This document shows positions 17,093-27,568 of a stretch of 64,000 bases of DNA, in pieces. The notes under the pieces are model-generated. The model was not told the DNA's origin. It did not search any database and worked only from the letters and a program-made list of their open reading frames with translations. Each line of letters opens with the position of its first letter. Within the stretch, counting starts at the first letter, position 1. The stretch is taken from assembly GCF_937960835.1 (NCBI RefSeq), contig NZ_CALGPC010000006.1, positions 604,923 through 668,922 on the forward strand, read 5' to 3'. The DNA is from an uncultured Ferrovibrio sp. (GTDB lineage: Bacteria; Pseudomonadota; Alphaproteobacteria; Ferrovibrionales; Ferrovibrionaceae). The position numbers were made by a program, and so were the translations under genes.

Positions 17093-18535
17093 TCAGTGAA
17101 TGGTCGGTGTCGCGTGCGGCATCGGCGCTTCAGTGGGCGGAACCGGCCGTTGCAGGATCCAGATCACCATGCGCTCGCGCACGCCGCGGATCGGTTGCGG
17201 CTTCAAGGCGACCATATCGCTCAATGCCGTCAGATCGTTGCGGGTTTCCTCCGCCAGCTTGTCGACGAAGGCCTGGCTGACGCAGATCTGCGCGTTCAGG
17301 ACGCGCGTCATTTGTTCAAGCCGATGTGCGACATTGACGGTTTCGCCGATCAGCGCGTATTCGACGCGGTGTTCATCGCCGATGTTGCCCAGCGTCAACG
17401 GCCCGTAATGCAGTCCGATGACCAAGGACAGCGGTGTCTGGCGCAGCAATTCACGCTGGCGGTTCAGATGCTCCATCTCGTGCAGCATGCTGCGGGCAGC
17501 CAGCAGCGCGGCAGAGGCGTCGCGCGGACCGGGCTCAGGTGTACCGAATGAGGCCATGATGCCGTCGCCCAGATACTTATCCAGCGTGCCGCGATGCTGG
17601 GCCACGGCCCGCGCCAGCCGCTGATGCACCTCGCGTAGGAGCGCAATGGTCTGCTCGGGCGTGTGGTCGTCAGCGATCTGCGTGAAGCCGACCAGATCGG
17701 CGAACAGCACGGCCGCATTGATCTGGCGGACCTTGCCGTCAACTTCATCCATCTGCGCGATGGTCTCGGCGATATGGGGCGAAAAATGGCGTGACAGATT
17801 GCGGCGCGCGCGTTCGGCTTCCACCTGTCGCGCGATCAAATGGCGGGAGCGCAGAACCGAAACGGTGAGCAGGATACCGATCAATCCGATCAGCAGCAGG
17901 CGGCCGAAGAGCTCGCCCGGTCGCACGTTCCAGGGATCAAGCACGAAAGCCATGCGTTGCAGCGCGGACATGTCGCTCAGATTGCCATCATAGGTTCTGA
18001 AGGTCACGCCGGGCTGGGACAGGATGAAGACCGTCGCCCCGGCCCAGGAGATGATCGCAGCAAGGCAGGTGGCGAAAACCACGCGCGCCGACTGGCCCAG
18101 ACTGGCGAGCACGACGAACAGCACGAAATACAGCACCACGTCGAAACCAAGCTGCAGCGGCGGCGGCAGCGGATCGGCCTCGAAAGGATTGGGTAGCGCG
18201 ATACCTGCCGCCAGAATGCCCATATCGACGAAGGGAAAGACCCATTGCATCCAGGGGCGATCGCTATGCGGCTTGCGCAGCAGCAATTGCAGATAGCCCG
18301 AGAAGGCCAGTGCCGCGATATAGCCATAGTAATTCAGCGCCAGCGGCCAGCGCAGTTCGACAGTCACCTGAACGGTGACGACGATCATGACGAGGAAGCG
18401 CAAACCGACGCTGAGTTTCAGCGCCTCGTATTCTTCCTCCCGGATGGCGACCGCCAGCCGGTCCGAAGCTCCGTCCGGCATGCAGTTCCGGCCTTCGCCG
18501 CAGATCATGTCATGCAGGCGGTCGAATAGCCGCAT
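17093..18535 (-). CDS. Class III adenylate cyclase with N-terminal membrane domain
   Basis: Makes cAMP from ATP. The start is taken as ATG 18535, 2 nt after the ubiD stop; upstream extension to 18664 would overlap ubiD by 127 nt and is not conserved in character. Of 480 residues, the N-terminal half has about six membrane segments, then a coiled linker, then the cyclase domain. Catalytic features: FADLVGFT (first metal Asp), LDKYLGDGIMASFG (adenine-selective Lys and second metal Asp) and IGETVNVAHRLE (transition-state Asn and Arg). All are intact, so it should be active. Co-transcribed with ubiD, which is probably a positional rather than functional link. Confidence 0.88.
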   Translation of the reverse strand: MRLFDRLHDMICGEGRNCMPDGASDRLAVAIREEEYEALKLSVGLRFLVMIVVTVQVTVELRWPLALNYYGYIAALAFSGYLQLLLRKPHSDRPWMQWVFPFVDMGILAAGIALPNPFEADPLPPPLQLGFDVVLYFVLFVVLASLGQSARVVFATCLAAIISWAGATVFILSQPGVTFRTYDGNLSDMSALQRMAFVLDPWNVRPGELFGRLLLIGLIGILLTVSVLRSRHLIARQVEAERARRNLSRHFSPHIAETIAQMDEVDGKVRQINAAVLFADLVGFTQIADDHTPEQTIALLREVHQRLARAVAQHRGTLDKYLGDGIMASFGTPEPGPRDASAALLAARSMLHEMEHLNRQRELLRQTPLSLVIGLHYGPLTLGNIGDEHRVEYALIGETVNVAHRLEQMTRVLNAQICVSQAFVDKLAEETRNDLTALSDMVALKPQPIRGVRERMVIWILQRPVPPTEAPMPHATPTIH

Positions 18536-18537
18536 GG

Positions 18538-20052
18538 CTATCTCCAGATTGGCTTCCCCGAGCCAGGAAGCCCGAGTTTCGGCCATTTTTCCGTGACGGT
18601 TCTCACAACATCGTCGCTCATGCGGATCTTCTCGCCCCACTCGCGCTTGGTCTCGGGCGGCCATTTATTGGTGGCATCCAAGCCGATCTTGCTGCCTAAA
18701 CCGGATTCAGGTGAGGCGAAATCGAGATAGTCGATGGGGGTGTTCTCGACCAGCGTGATGTCACGGGCCGGATCCATGCGGGTCGACATCGCCCAGACGA
18801 CATCCTTCCAGTCGCGGGCGTTGATGTCGTCGTCCACCACGATCACCCATTTGGTGTACATGAACTGGCGCAGATATGACCACACCCCCATCATCACGCG
18901 CTTGGCGTGGCCGGGATACGCCTTCTTCATGCTGACCACGGCCACGCGATACGAGCAGCCTTCGGGCGGCAGCCAGAAATCGACGATCTCCGGGAATTGC
19001 TGACGGATCAGCGGCACAAACACATCGTTCAGCGCCTCGCCCAGTACGCTCGGCTCATCCGGCGGCCGGCCGGTGAAGGTGCTCAGATAGATCGGCTGTT
19101 TCCGCCGCGTGATAGCGGTGACGGTAAAGACTGGGAACTGCTCGACCGAATTGTAATAGCCGGTATGGTCGCCATACGGCCCTTCGTCGCGGTAATCGTC
19201 GAGCGATACATGGCCCTCCAGCACGATTTCGGCTTCGGCAGGCACCTTGAGCGGCACGGTCTTGCAATCGACCAACTCGACCTTCTTGCCGCGCAGCAGG
19301 CCGGCAAATTGATACTCTGACAAGGTGTCCGGCACCGGCGTGACAGCGGCGAGGATCGTGCCCGGATCGGCGCCGATTACCACGGCGGCGGGGAAGGGCT
19401 CGCGCTTGCCGGCCTGTTTCCAGCGCTGATGCTGCTGTGCGCCGCCGCGATGCTTCAGCCAGCGCATCAGGGTCTGGGTTCTGTTCAGCACCTGCATGCG
19501 GTAGATGCCGAGGTTGAAGCGGTCGGTCTTATCCGTCTTCGAGGGACCTTGCGTGACCACCAGCGGCCAGGTGATCAATGGCGCTGGCTCGCCCGGCCAG
19601 CAGGTCTGGATTGGCAGAGCATTCAGATCGATGTCATCGCCCTGTAGCACCACCTCGTGTACCGGTCCGCTGCCGACCGTCTTCGGCTGCATCGCCATCA
19701 CCGTTTTGAGCAGCGGCAGCATGCCCAGCGCTTCCTTGAAGCCGCCTGGTGGCTCCGGCTGGCGCAGGAAGGCGAGCATTTCGCCGACATCCTTCAACTC
19801 GGCTGGCAGGCGGTCCATGCCCAGTGCCACACGTTCGACTGTTCCGAACAGGTTCACCAGCACCGGAACGTCGCTCATCGTGCCGTCGGCGCGGATCGGT
19901 TTCTCGAACAATACGGCCGGGCCACCCTCGGCCAGCAGCCGCGTCTGGATCTCGGTCATCTCCAGCACGGTCGAGACGGGCTCGCGCACCCGCACCAATT
20001 GGCCGCGCGCCTCCAGCTGCGTCATGAAATCGCGAAGCGAGGCATACGGCAT
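18538..20052 (-). CDS. ubiD: 4-hydroxy-3-polyprenylbenzoate decarboxylase
   Basis: Prenylated-FMN-dependent decarboxylase of ubiquinone synthesis. The 504-residue length fits UbiD (about 490-500). The DEGPYGDHTGYY segment carries the conserved acidic catalytic residues, and the C-terminal GLDATNKWP is typical. The ATG directly abuts the stop of the upstream EamA gene with no gap. UbiX, which supplies prenylated FMN, is not in the window; ubiA is about 2.5 kb away. Confidence 0.93.
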   Translation of the reverse strand: MPYASLRDFMTQLEARGQLVRVREPVSTVLEMTEIQTRLLAEGGPAVLFEKPIRADGTMSDVPVLVNLFGTVERVALGMDRLPAELKDVGEMLAFLRQPEPPGGFKEALGMLPLLKTVMAMQPKTVGSGPVHEVVLQGDDIDLNALPIQTCWPGEPAPLITWPLVVTQGPSKTDKTDRFNLGIYRMQVLNRTQTLMRWLKHRGGAQQHQRWKQAGKREPFPAAVVIGADPGTILAAVTPVPDTLSEYQFAGLLRGKKVELVDCKTVPLKVPAEAEIVLEGHVSLDDYRDEGPYGDHTGYYNSVEQFPVFTVTAITRRKQPIYLSTFTGRPPDEPSVLGEALNDVFVPLIRQQFPEIVDFWLPPEGCSYRVAVVSMKKAYPGHAKRVMMGVWSYLRQFMYTKWVIVVDDDINARDWKDVVWAMSTRMDPARDITLVENTPIDYLDFASPESGLGSKIGLDATNKWPPETKREWGEKIRMSDDVVRTVTEKWPKLGLPGSGKPIWR

Positions 20053-20976
20053 TCAGGTCTTCCCCGATCGAGTGGTTGCAACATACAGCCCTGGCAGGAC
20101 CAGGGCGGCGCCGATCCAATGATAAACGGCGAGCTGTTCGCCGAGAAGCAGCCAGGCCAGCACGGCATTATATACCGGTGACAGATACAGGATCAGCCCG
20201 GCCTTGTTCGGCCCGAGATGCTTGGTGATATATCCATGCGAGGCATAGGCGCCGATGCCGGCAATAAGGATGACGGTGGCGAGGGTGGCCAGGGTACGGA
20301 AATCCGGCGTGATCGGGCCAACCGTTGCCGTTTCCCAGACCAGGAAGGGCAGCATGACAGCCACGCCAGCGATGGCGATGGATGCCAGCCTTGCGTTGAT
20401 GCTCAGCAGGCTGGGCCAGCGTTTCAGCAGTACGGAATAAAGCGCCCAGGCAATCGCAGCGGCGAGGATCATCAGATCGCCAGGCACGAAGCTCAGATGC
20501 AGGAAGACAGCCGGATCGCCCTTGGCGACAATAGCCAGCATGCCGGTCAGAGCGAGTGCGGTGCCCAGTATCTGGCGCATGGTCATCCGGTCGTGAAACA
20601 TCACGCGTGACAGCATGATGATCACCACTGGCGATACGGCGTAGATCAGCCCGATATTGGTGGCGGTGGTCGTTTTGCCGGCGGCGTAAACCACAGCGCC
20701 GCAGATACCCATGCCGAGCGCGCCCAGTACCAGCAGTCTGCCGGCGTCCTTCGCCAGGTAGCGGCGCTGGCGCCATAGCTCGACGCCGCAAAAGGGCAGC
20801 AGCAGAATGAACACGCCCAGCCAGCGCCACACGGCGAGCGCAACGGGCGGAATGAACTCGGCGGAATAGCGCGCCACCAGCATGTTGGTGCAAAACATCG
20901 CCGGGGTGACGAACATCATCACCTGGGCGAACGTCTGGTCCCGGTTGTCGGCTCGGTTGTCGGCAGTAGCGGTCAT
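20053..20976 (-). CDS. EamA/DMT superfamily transporter
   Basis: Inner-membrane permease of 307 residues made of two EamA repeats of five helices. Typical blocks are the LGMGICGAVVYAAG and YLSPVYNAVLAWLLLGEQL segments. Start is ATG 20976; the in-frame extension to 21117 runs into the divergent gene's leader and was rejected. Substrate unknown (family: metabolite and amino-acid exporters). First gene of the run leading through ubiD, cyclase, the small membrane protein and DUF488. Confidence 0.85.
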   Translation of the reverse strand: MTATADNRADNRDQTFAQVMMFVTPAMFCTNMLVARYSAEFIPPVALAVWRWLGVFILLLPFCGVELWRQRRYLAKDAGRLLVLGALGMGICGAVVYAAGKTTTATNIGLIYAVSPVVIIMLSRVMFHDRMTMRQILGTALALTGMLAIVAKGDPAVFLHLSFVPGDLMILAAAIAWALYSVLLKRWPSLLSINARLASIAIAGVAVMLPFLVWETATVGPITPDFRTLATLATVILIAGIGAYASHGYITKHLGPNKAGLILYLSPVYNAVLAWLLLGEQLAVYHWIGAALVLPGLYVATTRSGKT

Positions 20977-21045
20977 AGGGGCTTTTTCGTTGCCGGCGGA
21001 GATTAGGACTTGCGTTGCAGGCTGGCCAGAGCTTAAGCCCTCTCC

Positions 21046-21789
21046 ATGAAGCAGTTTCCTGCCGAATTCGCCGATCTTCTGACGCCGAAAGGCACGGCCC
21101 TGCTGGCCGGCCGTCATGCCCAGGCTGGAGCCCTGGTCAATCCGCGCTGCCGCTTTCTTGCGCTTGATGGGCTGATCGATCCACTACGGGCCAGGGCCGC
21201 GGCGTCGCTGCTCGACAAGGCGTTGCTGCCGCATCTGCGCGAGATGGCGCAGCCGATCCCGCCTGAAACCATCTGGGAAGAGACACAAAACTACGCCGAG
21301 CGGCTGCCCAAGGTAATGCGCCAGCGCACCACCTATCTCGACAATCCCCGGTCCGCCGGCTTCAAGGCTGCCGAAAGCATCGGCTTGATTGCCATGCTGC
21401 GGTCGGCAAGCTATCGCGCCTTTGCCGGCGCTCTGGCTGGGCGAGCGCTGAAGCGTAAATACGGCCTGCAGGCTATTGCCTATGCCACGGGCGATTATGC
21501 CGGCCCGCATACCGATCACCATCCGGAAGATCCTGAGGCCGCGAAAGGCTATCTGGATGTGCATCTCAGCTTCGCCACGGCGGCCGTGCGCGACCAGTAT
21601 CTGGTCTATGCCAAGGCCGGTCATTTCACAGAAATGGTAGAGGTGACCAGAAGCGGCCTGGTGACTGCCTACCGACTGCCATTCTGGCATTACACGACGC
21701 CGCTGCGCGCCAAGCCGCGGCAGGATGAAGCGGCGCGCCGCTGGGTACTGCTTGGCACCTTCCTTTTCCAGGATCAGGGCGCGAGATAG
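21046..21789 (+). CDS. Conserved hypothetical protein, possibly 2-oxoglutarate/Fe(II) oxygenase-like
   Basis: Protein of 247 residues. The centre reads GDYAGPHTDHHPED, which contains an H-x-D motif of the kind that binds Fe(II) in 2OG oxygenases; a later His (PFWHYTTPL) and Arg (ARRWVLLG) could complete a site. This is pattern-based and I do not recognise the family firmly. Divergent from the EamA gene (69-nt gap). Its 3' end overlaps the convergent cysteine-cluster gene by 16 nt. Confidence 0.5.
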   Translation: MKQFPAEFADLLTPKGTALLAGRHAQAGALVNPRCRFLALDGLIDPLRARAAASLLDKALLPHLREMAQPIPPETIWEETQNYAERLPKVMRQRTTYLDNPRSAGFKAAESIGLIAMLRSASYRAFAGALAGRALKRKYGLQAIAYATGDYAGPHTDHHPEDPEAAKGYLDVHLSFATAAVRDQYLVYAKAGHFTEMVEVTRSGLVTAYRLPFWHYTTPLRAKPRQDEAARRWVLLGTFLFQDQGAR

Positions 21790-22526
21790 CCCTTGCGCGG
21801 CGCCGGGCCGAGTATGCCGCCGGCTTCCTTGACGGCGCGGATATAGGCAGCTTCCGACTTATAGGGACCGAATTTGTTGAATTCGGTGGGCGAACAGGGC
21901 GTCAGCACACCGCCCGAACCAGGTTTGATCTTGAAGTAGCCGCCATCGCGATGAATGATCGGGATGATCTTCTTCTTGCGGCTGAACACCCGGCGCATAT
22001 TGGCCGAGTGGTCCTTCATCGTGTCGTATTCGTCCGGGTCCAGCTTAAAGATCTTCTCGAAGGCCGCTACCATCTGGTTGACGAATTCGCGCTCGACCAC
22101 CTGCATGTTGGAGATGATCCAGCAGCGGTCCTCGAAATCCCAGTAATAGGTCAGACCGACGAAATTGCCCCGGTTGTCGATATACGGATAGAAGGGGAAG
22201 GAGCGGCAGGCGATGGTGCGGTTGTCGCGTTCGCAGAAGGCTGCGCCCTTGCATTCCACCGCGCAGGCACGCCGCGTCAATTCCTTGACGATCTTGCGCG
22301 AAGCGGCATCCACCGGCCTGTAGGGGAACCACAGGTCCGTCCGGGTCCTCAGCAGTTCAAATTCCGCCCGGTCCACCACTGGGATGGCATTCTCGGTGGT
22401 GCAGCAGACCGGCTGGCCCTTGTTCAGCGGCGCGCATTTGCGGCCGCAATCCACCTTAGCCAGATTGGCGTTGTATTGCTGGTACAGAGCGGCGAAATCG
22501 CTCGGGGTGATTCGAGGCTTCTTCAT
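21774..22526 (-). CDS. YkgJ-like cysteine-cluster protein
   Basis: Protein of 250 residues; start ATG 22526 is preferred over a longer in-frame form to 22652 that overlaps ubiA. The N-terminal half is rich in cysteines: CGRKCAP, PVCC, CAVECKGAAFC, then IACRSFPFYPY. This pattern resembles the YkgJ family, which is predicted to chelate zinc or iron. The C-terminal half has no motif I recognise. It overlaps the convergent 2OG-oxygenase-like gene by 16 nt at its 3' end. Confidence 0.62.
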   Translation of the reverse strand: MKKPRITPSDFAALYQQYNANLAKVDCGRKCAPLNKGQPVCCTTENAIPVVDRAEFELLRTRTDLWFPYRPVDAASRKIVKELTRRACAVECKGAAFCERDNRTIACRSFPFYPYIDNRGNFVGLTYYWDFEDRCWIISNMQVVEREFVNQMVAAFEKIFKLDPDEYDTMKDHSANMRRVFSRKKKIIPIIHRDGGYFKIKPGSGGVLTPCSPTEFNKFGPYKSEAAYIRAVKEAGGILGPAPRKGYLAP

Positions 22527-22570
22527 GGCGCGCACCATACGCGCGCGCCTTGCCTTCGCCAAGCAGTAAG

Positions 22571-23521
22571 CTAGGCGATCAGCTTTGCCAGCAGGAATGC
22601 CGCGAAAACGATCAGGCCGGTATCGCGATTGGCGCGGAATTTCGTCAGGCAATCCTGCGGATTTTCGGGATCAAGCGCCACCACCTGCCAAGCCAGATGG
22701 CAAGCCGCCAAAGCCAGGCCAACCCAGAAGGGCCAGCCCAGACCGGCGAGGCCGCCCGCGATCGCCAGACCGATGAGCGTCAAATCGTAGAACAGCGCGA
22801 TCCAAAGCTTTGCGCGGTCGCCAAACAGCCGCGCAGTCGACTTCACCCCGATCAGCGCATCGTCTTCCTTGTCCTGGAGCGCATAGACGGTGTCGTAGCC
22901 CAGCGTCCAGGCAATGCCGGCAGCGTAAAGCGCCAGGGCTGTCCAATCGAGAGTGTCGGCCACGGCCGCATAACCCAGAACAGCGCCCCAGTTGAAAGCC
23001 AGCCCCAGGAAGAATTGCGGCCACCAGGTGATCCGTTTCATGAAAGGATAGATGGTGACTAGGCCCAGCGAGGCGATACCCAGCAGGATGGCAAGCTGAT
23101 TCATCTGAATCAGAACGGCGAAGCCGATCAGGGATTGTGCAACCAGCCAGATCCAGGCTTGCGTGACGGTGACCTGCCCCGATGGGATCGGCCGCAGGCG
23201 CGTACGCTCGACCTGGCCGTCGAAGTTGCGGTCAACGATGTCGTTGAAGGTGCAGCCCGCGCCGCGCATCACGATGGAGCCGATGGCGAAAAGCAGCAGC
23301 AGGTAATAATCCAGCGGCGCGCCGTCCGGACGCGCCAGGGCGATCGCCCACCAGCCGGGCAGCAGCAGCAGCCAGGTCCCGATCGGGCGGTCCAGCCGTG
23401 ACAGCCGCGCATAGGGCCGCCAGGACGCGGGCAGCCAGCGCTCGACCCAATGGCCGGGCAGGGCATCCGCGGGGGCCTGATCGGTTTTCGCTGACGTGAC
23501 TTCCGGGTCCGGCTTTGTCAT
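22571..23521 (-). CDS. ubiA: 4-hydroxybenzoate polyprenyltransferase
   Basis: Membrane prenyltransferase that attaches the polyprenyl chain to 4-hydroxybenzoate in ubiquinone synthesis. Length 316 residues from ATG 23521. Both Asp-rich, Mg-diphosphate-binding motifs are present: NDIVDRNFD and DKEDDALIGVKSTA. About eight membrane helices. Divergent from rsmE with a 41-nt gap. Confidence 0.93.
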   Translation of the reverse strand: MTKPDPEVTSAKTDQAPADALPGHWVERWLPASWRPYARLSRLDRPIGTWLLLLPGWWAIALARPDGAPLDYYLLLLFAIGSIVMRGAGCTFNDIVDRNFDGQVERTRLRPIPSGQVTVTQAWIWLVAQSLIGFAVLIQMNQLAILLGIASLGLVTIYPFMKRITWWPQFFLGLAFNWGAVLGYAAVADTLDWTALALYAAGIAWTLGYDTVYALQDKEDDALIGVKSTARLFGDRAKLWIALFYDLTLIGLAIAGGLAGLGWPFWVGLALAACHLAWQVVALDPENPQDCLTKFRANRDTGLIVFAAFLLAKLIA

Positions 23522-23562
23522 AACGCTCCTGTAGTCCGTCCCATCCTGTTGCACAAGCGCCG

Positions 23563-24294
23563 ATGCCCACTGCCGAGAAGGCCCGTCTCTTTGTTCCCGA
23601 TGCGCTGCATACCGGCGTCACCGTCGCGCTTGGCGCGGATCAGGCGCATTATCTGCGCCATGTGCTGCGGCTCGGTTCCGGCGATGCCGTGGCGCTGTTC
23701 AATGGCCGCGACGGGGAATTCCGCGCTGTCATCGCGCAGCTCGGCAAAAAGGATATTGCGCTTGAGGTGGAAACCCAGTTGCGCCCCTTCATGGCTTCGG
23801 GCGATATCTGGCTCGGCTTCGCGCCGATTCGCCAGGGACGCATCGAATTCATCGTCGAAAAGGCTACCGAACTCGGCATCGGCCGTCTGATACCCGTGCT
23901 GACGCGACGCACGCAAGTCACCAAGATAAATGCCGAGCGGCTGGCCGCGCATGCCCGCGAAGCCGCCGAGCAATGCGAACGCCTCGATGTGCCGGAAGTC
24001 GCGCCCGCGGTTTCACTTGAGAAACTTATTTCCGAATGGCCGGCTGAGCGGCGTTTGTTTTTCTGCGCCGAGCGCGATGCTGCACCGGCACTTCTGGTTG
24101 CAGCGCAACACTGGCCCAAGGATGCGCCATGCGGCCTGCTGATCGGGCCGGAAGGCGGCTTCGCGCCCGAGGATGTCGCGATGGTTCGCAAGGCTTCGAA
24201 TATGGAGCCGGTGTCGCTTGGACCGACAATTCTGCGGGCGGAAACAGCGGCTCTCGCGGCTCTCGCGATTTTACAAGCGGTGCGGCAGAATTGA
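23563..24294 (+). CDS. rsmE: 16S rRNA (uracil(1498)-N3)-methyltransferase
   Basis: SPOUT methyltransferase of 243 residues that methylates U1498 in helix 44 of 16S rRNA. N-terminal PUA-like domain (contains HYLRHVLRL), C-terminal knot domain with the cofactor motifs LIGPEGGF and SLGPTILRAETAALAAL. Normal length. Divergent from ubiA; its stop is followed by 138 nt before the glutamate-cysteine ligase gene. Confidence 0.95.
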   Translation: MPTAEKARLFVPDALHTGVTVALGADQAHYLRHVLRLGSGDAVALFNGRDGEFRAVIAQLGKKDIALEVETQLRPFMASGDIWLGFAPIRQGRIEFIVEKATELGIGRLIPVLTRRTQVTKINAERLAAHAREAAEQCERLDVPEVAPAVSLEKLISEWPAERRLFFCAERDAAPALLVAAQHWPKDAPCGLLIGPEGGFAPEDVAMVRKASNMEPVSLGPTILRAETAALAALAILQAVRQN

Positions 24295-24432
24295 TCTGGA
24301 TCGCTGGTAGGGCTTGATCTCGTTCCCCGGCTCTGGACAAGCTTCTTTCCATGCCCCATATGCCGGAAGGCAGCCGTTCGGCCGCGACCAGCAAGTCACG
24401 CAATTATAATAATAATTATCATCGAGGTAGTC

Positions 24433-25777
<1,345 letters not shown>

Positions 25778-25797
<20 letters not shown>

Positions 25798-26725
25798 GCC
25801 AGGCCTTCAACCGGATCGGGTTATACAGCGACAATGGCGCCTGATCGGCGAAGACCGGCGGCGGATCGGCTACGGCCGTCCGTAAGGTCGCCAGCGCGCT
25901 GCGCGCCGCCGGCCAGTCGTCATTCTCGGCCAGATCAGCAATATTGGCGAGAGCACGCGACCAGTCTGCCAAGATGGCATGCACGTCACGCATTGCCTCG
26001 TCATCCGGAAAGCGTTCATCGATGAAGCCGAGCTGGCCGCGGATCATTGTCGCCATGCGCGCCGCCAGCGCCGCATCTTCCTCGCTCAGGGGCAGTGCCA
26101 ATGCGTCAAGATGATGCAGGATGTCCCGCATGTCCTGTTCCAGCGAAACCGGCTCATCCACCAGCGGCACGGGCCGCAGCGCTTCCTGATAGGCGACCAG
26201 CGCGTCGAGCAGCACCGGCTCGGGCTCGTCGCCGGCGAAATCCACCACGATCACCCGGCGCGTGAATTCCCGCAGCGACGTGGCCCCGAGATCCTGCCCT
26301 AAGCGTTCTTTTGTTTTAACGCCGCGCAGGCTTGGGATCGCCAGCGGATTGTCCCGGCGGTCATCGGCGCGGACATTCCAGAAGCTGTGAGTGACATCGA
26401 CATGGCCCGGCCGGTCCGACAATCCGGGTATGAAGAAATCGGTGTTGCTGTAGCCGTTGGTGTGGCAGGCGTGGCAGGACAGGCCGGCCTTGCGGGCGGT
26501 GCCGCCGAGAATGTCGGGTGAGCGGAAGGCAAGGCGTCCCAGTGCGACATAGAAGCTTGGTGCCTCGCCGCCCTCCAGCGCCTCGCGCGGGTGCAGGCTC
26601 AGCGCATCCAGCGACAGGCTGCCGGGGGGCAACCATTCCTGGGCCCCCCGCAGCGACTGGGCAGACGTGATGGTCGGTGCGGAGACTAGAAACGCGACAA
26701 GAAGAGCTGCCTTAGCCCGGCGCAT
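25778..26725 (-). CDS. Periplasmic mono-heme cytochrome c-like protein
   Basis: Protein of 315 residues with an N-terminal signal peptide (cleavage probably after TITSAQ, about residue 23). A single heme c site CHACH appears near residue 84. The rest is not a standard small cytochrome c; it resembles loosely the longer c-type proteins related to cytochrome peroxidase/MauG but has only one CxxCH. Starts inside the end of cysE (14-nt overlap), so co-translated with it. Electron partner unknown. Confidence 0.68.
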
Positions 26726-27539
26726 TGGGCAGGGAGTGGTCCATCTCGCGCGCCGGCTGCGAGCAGCCGCAATCGCCGAGCAGACGCGCCGGCACGCCGG
26801 CCGCCGTGCAATGAGGCGGCACCGGGATCAGCACAACGCTGCCGGCGCCGATCTTGGCATATTCGCCGATCTCGATATTGCCCAGCACCTTGGCGCCTGC
26901 GCTGATCAGCACGCCGCGGCGGATCTTCGGATGGCGGTCGCCGGTTTCCTTGCCGGTGCCGCCGAGCGTGACGTTCTGCAGGATCGAAACATCATCATCG
27001 ACCACCGCCGTTTCACCGATCACCACGCCGGTGCCATGATCGATCATGATCCCGCGGCCGAACCGGGTCGCCGGGTGGATGTCGACGGCAAAGATTTCCG
27101 AGGTGCGGCTTTGCAGCAGGAAGGCCATCGTCTCGCGCTTTTCGTGCCACAGCCAGTGGGCGACGCGATGCGCCTGGATCGACTGGAAGCCCTTGAAGAA
27201 CAGCAGCGGTTTCAAAAAGCCCCGGCAGGCCGGATCGCGCTCGTTCACCGCGACGAGATCGGCGCGCACGGCATGGCCGATATCGGGATCGGACGCGAAT
27301 GCCTGCTGCATGATCTCGCGCATGCCGAGCGCGGGCAGCGCCTCGTCGCCAAGCTTCTGCGCCAGGATGTAGCTCAGCGCATCCTCCAGCCGCTCGTGAT
27401 GCAGCACGGTGGAATGGACAAGGCTGGCCAGCAGCGGCTCTTCCGCTGCCACCCGGGCGGCTTCTTCTCGGATCGAGGCCCAGACCGGATCATGCTTCAG
27501 CAGTTCGGGCGAGGCGGGCTTGTTGGCGATCACGGGCAT
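26712..27539 (-). CDS. cysE: Serine O-acetyltransferase
   Basis: Acetylates L-serine from acetyl-CoA, the committing step of cysteine synthesis. Length 275 residues: helical N-terminal domain, then a left-handed beta-helix of hexapeptide repeats (DIHPATRFGRGIMIDHGTGVVIGE and following). The catalytic HG/D region (IDHGTG) and the loop GGTGKETGDRHPKI are intact. A strong AGGAGGGG site precedes the ATG. Second gene of the tldD-cysE-cytochrome run. Confidence 0.94.
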   Translation of the reverse strand: MPVIANKPASPELLKHDPVWASIREEAARVAAEEPLLASLVHSTVLHHERLEDALSYILAQKLGDEALPALGMREIMQQAFASDPDIGHAVRADLVAVNERDPACRGFLKPLLFFKGFQSIQAHRVAHWLWHEKRETMAFLLQSRTSEIFAVDIHPATRFGRGIMIDHGTGVVIGETAVVDDDVSILQNVTLGGTGKETGDRHPKIRRGVLISAGAKVLGNIEIGEYAKIGAGSVVLIPVPPHCTAAGVPARLLGDCGCSQPAREMDHSLPNAPG

Positions 27540-27568
27540 GGGGCCCCTCCTGGTCGTCGTGTCCTATT

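Noticed and set aside
18536..18664. N-terminal extension of the adenylate cyclase into ubiD
   Set aside because: It would overlap ubiD by 127 nt with no conserved sequence; ATG 18535 lies 2 nt after the ubiD stop.
24291..24303. FNR-like TTGAT-CTGG-ATCGC after rsmE
   Set aside because: The right half-site is poor and it begins at the rsmE stop codon; chance match likely.
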